A DNA stretch of 16,882 nt from CAZCZU01 sp964503475 (GTDB lineage: Bacteria > Pseudomonadota > Zetaproteobacteria > Mariprofundales > Mariprofundaceae): positions 1 to 16,882 of the forward strand of contig CAZCZU010000048.1 in the NCBI GenBank assembly GCA_964503475.1, in the 5' to 3' direction. Shown here piece by piece: positions 14,563 to 16,882 of the stretch. The notes under the pieces were generated by a model. The model did no database searches. It was given only the letters and a program-made list of their open reading frames with translations, and was not told the DNA's origin. Within the stretch, counting starts at the first letter, position 1; each line of letters begins with the position of its first letter. Made by a program: the position numbers and the translations under genes.

Positions 14563-15573
14563 ATGCGAGCAGTATTGATGCAGGGCGTAGGTGGCCCGGA
14601 GGTGTTGCAGCCGGCCGAAGTGGAGAAACCAAAGCTTGCGGGCGAGCATGAGATGCTGGTGCGTGTCATGGCCGCGGGCGTCAATCCGATCGATACCAAG
14701 CTGCGTTCGCGCGGGCTTTATCTGCATCCGGGACTGCCGGCTATTCTCGGTTGCGACGGAGCCGGCGTGGTCGAGGCCGTGGGCGAGGGAGTCACCCGCT
14801 TTGCGCCCGGCGATGCCATCTACTACTGCTATGGCGGCCTTGGGCAGCCAAGCGGCAACTATGCCGAATACACTATTGTCGATGAGGCCTATGCGGCGCT
14901 GAAGCCGGCCGGCCTCTCCTTTCTGGATGCGGCCGCCGCTCCGCTGGTGCTGATCACCGCCTGGGAGGCGCTGTTCGACCGTGCCGTCATGCGCGAGGGG
15001 AGCCGTGCCTTCATCCACGCCGGAGCCGGCGGTGTGGGGCATGTCGCCATCCAGCTGGCCAAGCTCGCGGGTGCTGCGGTGGCGACCTCGGTGAGCAGTG
15101 ATGAGAAGGCGGCCTTTGTCTCCGAACTGGGGGCGGATCATGTGATTCGTTACCGGGATGTGGATGTGGCCGAGGCGCTGCTGGAATGGACGGACGGTGC
15201 GGGTGTCGATGTCGCCTTCGATACCGTGGGTGGTCCGGCCTTCATGCAGCTGGTGCCGGCCATGGCCCATTACGGTGATCTGGTCAGTATCCTGCAGGTG
15301 CCCGAAGACACCGATTTCAAGGCGCTGCGCATGAAAAATGTGCGTGTCAGCCAGGAGCTGATGCTCACCCCGATGCTGTACGATCTGAAAAACGAGGCGG
15401 CCCACCAGGGCACGATCCTGGAGCAGTGCGCCCAGTTCTTCGATGAGAACCAGCTGAGTATCTATGTCTCCGATGTATTGCCGCTGGAAGAGGCGGCCGA
15501 AGCACACCGTCGCATTGAAGCGGGGCATACCACCGGCAAGTTCGTGCTGGATATTTCAGGAGAGAACGAATGA
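14563..15573 (+). CDS. qor: Zinc-independent NADPH:quinone oxidoreductase, MDR family (336 aa)
   Basis: Medium-chain dehydrogenase/reductase of the quinone reductase group. The GroES-like N-terminal domain (MRAVLMQGVGGPEVL, AGVNPIDTKLRSRG, LGCDGAGVVEAVGEGV, FAPGDAI) lacks the four-Cys structural zinc site of alcohol dehydrogenases. The Rossmann domain has AGAGGVGHVAIQLAK (153-167), then GADHVIRYRD and VAFDTVGG. The ending EAAEAHRRIEAGHTTGKFVLDI is typical. It probably reduces quinones or enones with NADPH, but the true substrate is unknown and other names (crotonyl-CoA-reductase-like) are possible. GGGAGG lies 6 nt before the ATG. The gene overlaps the cupin gene by ATGA and diverges from ppx. 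Confidence 0.9.
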   Translation: MRAVLMQGVGGPEVLQPAEVEKPKLAGEHEMLVRVMAAGVNPIDTKLRSRGLYLHPGLPAILGCDGAGVVEAVGEGVTRFAPGDAIYYCYGGLGQPSGNYAEYTIVDEAYAALKPAGLSFLDAAAAPLVLITAWEALFDRAVMREGSRAFIHAGAGGVGHVAIQLAKLAGAAVATSVSSDEKAAFVSELGADHVIRYRDVDVAEALLEWTDGAGVDVAFDTVGGPAFMQLVPAMAHYGDLVSILQVPEDTDFKALRMKNVRVSQELMLTPMLYDLKNEAAHQGTILEQCAQFFDENQLSIYVSDVLPLEEAAEAHRRIEAGHTTGKFVLDISGENE

Positions 15574-15845
15574 GCAAGATTATCGTTGAACGCAACCCGG
15601 ATGCGGCTCGGCTGGCCGAGCTGGGGGTGGAGGCGTGGCCGATCTGGGAGAAGGAGGCCTCCGACTTCCCGTGGTTCTACGATGCCGAGGAGACCTGCTA
15701 CCTGCTGGAGGGCGAGGTGCTCATCACACCGGCCGGAGATGATGATGTCCATATCCAGGCGGGTGATCTGGTGACTTTTCCGGAGGGTCTCGCCTGTTAC
15801 TGGTCGATCAGCAAGCCGGTTCGCAAGCACTACCGTTTCGACTGA
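15570..15845 (+). CDS. Small cupin-fold protein (91 aa)
   Basis: A single-domain cupin of the DUF861 (cupin_3, EutQ-like) type. The conserved core reads FPWFYDAEETCYLLEGEVLITPAGDDDVHIQAGDLVTFPEGLACYWSISKPVRKHYRF, with the typical G(E)V, GD-V-FP-G and W-I---V-KHY pattern. The usual metal His residues are largely replaced, so it may not bind metal. Its ATG overlaps the qor stop (ATGA), so the two are co-translated and probably act in one process, such as detoxification of a reactive small molecule. The actual reaction cannot be told. Confidence 0.88.
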   Translation: MSKIIVERNPDAARLAELGVEAWPIWEKEASDFPWFYDAEETCYLLEGEVLITPAGDDDVHIQAGDLVTFPEGLACYWSISKPVRKHYRFD

Positions 15846-15910
15846 TTACATGGTTGTGCCCTGGCACGGATGCAGACGGGCCACTATATAAGTAAGGAGA
15901 ATCAGGGAGG

Positions 15911-15973
15911 ATGCTCTTGCTGACCGGGATCTTGGAACGTATTCATATCACGGAAAAAACGCTGTGGCCGTAA
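15911..15973 (+). CDS. Candidate 20-codon upstream ORF overlapping the heme-sensor start
   Basis: ATG at 15911 (MLLLTGILER...) to TAA at 15971-15973. Two Shine-Dalgarno-like stretches precede it (AAGGAG 11 nt away; GGGAGG abutting). Its end overlaps the GTG start of the sensor gene (15964) in another frame by 10 nt. This could be a leader peptide coupling translation, or the sign that the sensor's true start is elsewhere or that a frameshift lies here. Confidence 0.3.
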   Translation: MLLLTGILERIHITEKTLWP

Positions 15974-16882
15974 CATCGGGGCAGCTGGAAAAGCGCAGGC
16001 CGGTCAGTAGCCTGCGGGTAAAGCTTCTGCTGCCTGTTCTGGTGGTACTGACGCTGGTTGTGGTGGCTGCCTACTGGATTGTTCGCCATGAGATCGAACA
16101 CAGCGTGTTGGAGCTCTCTCGCGATGAACTGGCGCTGTTTAGTGACAGTACACGCCTGTCGCTGGTCAACCTGATGCGTCAGGGGGCCGATGATTCTGTT
16201 TTGCAGCATGCACTCGAACAATTGCGTCGCAGCAACCCTACCATTGGCGAACTCCGGCTGTTGCATGGTCCGGCAGTGACGCGTCAGTTCGGATTGCACA
16301 GCGATGAGGTTCCCTCTTCATTGCTGGAGAAACAGGTGTTGGCTTCCGGTGAGGCGGCTCTTGAGAGTTGTCCGGAATGCGATGTTCCACAGTTACGATT
16401 TGTTTACCCCATTCGGGCTGAGAAGTCCTGCCTGGGGTGCCATCAGGCACGAGAGGGCGAGACGCTGGGGCTGTTCAGCGGCTCGATGGATATGAGTCAT
16501 ATTCAGGCCCATATTCGCAGAAGTGATCGGGTGGTCTTTTATGTGGCCACCACAGCCGCTCTGGTGGTCTTTGCCTGGCTTGCCTGGCAGTTGAATATGC
16601 TGGTTTTCCGGCGCGTTGATCGCCTGAAAGAGGTGGCCGGTCGCCTGGCGGCCGGCGATCTGGATGTGCGGGTCGATGAGAGCCGGAACGATGAACTGGG
16701 GCACCTTTTTCAGGCATTCAACAATATGGCTGATCGCCTGCAACGGGCGATGGAGAATCTCGACAAGGATCTGCAGGATCAGACCGAGCAGCTTGGCCAC
16801 ATGCTGACCACCAATCAGTTGCTCACTTCCTCGCAGGCGATTGAACATATTCTCAACGAGTTTATTCAAACCATGACCGAGT
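15964..16882 (+). CDS. Membrane sensor with periplasmic c-type heme motif and HAMP domain (partial, 5' 306 codons)
   Basis: The frame stays open to the window edge. The protein has a basic N-terminus, TM1 at about 20-40, a periplasmic region of about 150 residues, TM2 at about 190-210, a HAMP domain (about 211-263, with LAAGDLDVRVDESRNDELGHLFQAFNNMADRL), and a coiled coil leading into an unseen output domain. The periplasmic region carries CPEC (136-139) and SCLGCH (155-160), a CxxCH heme c attachment motif, in the YPIRAEKSCLGCHQ context typical of Tll0287-like (DUF3365) sensor domains. It probably senses redox state, oxygen or nitric oxide and signals as a histidine kinase, cyclase or chemoreceptor; which one is beyond the edge. 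GTG at 15964 is the only ATG/GTG/TTG available after the in-frame stop at 15889 and before the protein-like sequence; its ribosome site is weak. Confidence 0.85.
   Translation, partial: MAVTSGQLEKRRPVSSLRVKLLLPVLVVLTLVVVAAYWIVRHEIEHSVLELSRDELALFSDSTRLSLVNLMRQGADDSVLQHALEQLRRSNPTIGELRLLHGPAVTRQFGLHSDEVPSSLLEKQVLASGEAALESCPECDVPQLRFVYPIRAEKSCLGCHQAREGETLGLFSGSMDMSHIQAHIRRSDRVVFYVATTAALVVFAWLAWQLNMLVFRRVDRLKEVAGRLAAGDLDVRVDESRNDELGHLFQAFNNMADRLQRAMENLDKDLQDQTEQLGHMLTTNQLLTSSQAIEHILNEFIQTMTE

Noticed and set aside
14439..14699. N-terminal extension of ppx to 14699
   Set aside because: It would overlap the divergent qor gene and its ribosome site, and the sequence has no homology to Ppx.
13671..15528. 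Further long frames opposite ppx (plus) and qor (minus)
   Set aside because: Both ppx and qor are supported by motifs and ribosome sites or promoters; the opposite frames are codon-bias shadows.
15854..15885. TGGCACG as a sigma-54 promoter before the heme sensor
   Set aside because: The GC of the -12 element is at the wrong distance (about 3 bp too close to the GG).

Overview
The window looks like a chromosomal segment of a proteobacterium. ApaH, RdgC, Ppx/GppA and a LexA/Y-family polymerase pair occur together mainly in the gamma/beta lineages and relatives such as Zetaproteobacteria. The core genes are GC-rich. A c-type-heme sensor fits an organism with respiratory or redox versatility. 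The genus cannot be fixed from sequence alone.

Layout. (1) 1-2711 is an AT-rich integron gene-cassette array transcribed leftward. It holds four one-gene cassettes: a lipoprotein, a SEC-C zinc-motif protein, a GIY-YIG-like protein and a membrane-anchored unknown. Three attC sites lie between them (659-783, 1263-1322, 2142-2211), each oriented like the genes. The right end carries what looks like an attI platform: an inverted core ending in GTTATAC, an 11-codon leader ORF with a strong Shine-Dalgarno, and an upstream promoter. No integrase gene is present where one would be expected. (2) 2772-4744 is instead a divergent SOS-type operon: a LexA/UmuD-like self-cleaving S24 protein and a Y-family DNA polymerase, coupled by an ATGA overlap. 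Before it lie two direct repeats and a perfect 16-bp palindrome fitting CGAAC-N4-GTTCG. (3) 4839-5521 holds two small unknown genes, convergent. (4) 5682-9792 is ordinary core: TRIC/UPF0126 membrane protein, rdgC, apaH, a terminator and a SulP/STAS anion transporter. (5) 9938-10834 is an isolated AT-richer lipoprotein gene closed by a terminator. (6) 14438-10882 on the minus strand is a likely operon ppx-cimA-phhB: polyphosphate/pppGpp phosphohydrolase, citramalate synthase and pterin-4a-carbinolamine dehydratase. (7) 14563-15845 is a coupled pair, a zinc-free quinone reductase and a small cupin. (8) 15964 to the end is the 5' part of a membrane sensor with a periplasmic CxxCH heme motif and HAMP domain.

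The most interesting part is the array/attI-like platform directly abutting a private LexA-polymerase operon. In known integrons the SOS repressor LexA controls the integrase. Here the integrase position is taken by a LexA-like repressor and an error-prone polymerase, with unusual repeats between the two divergent units.
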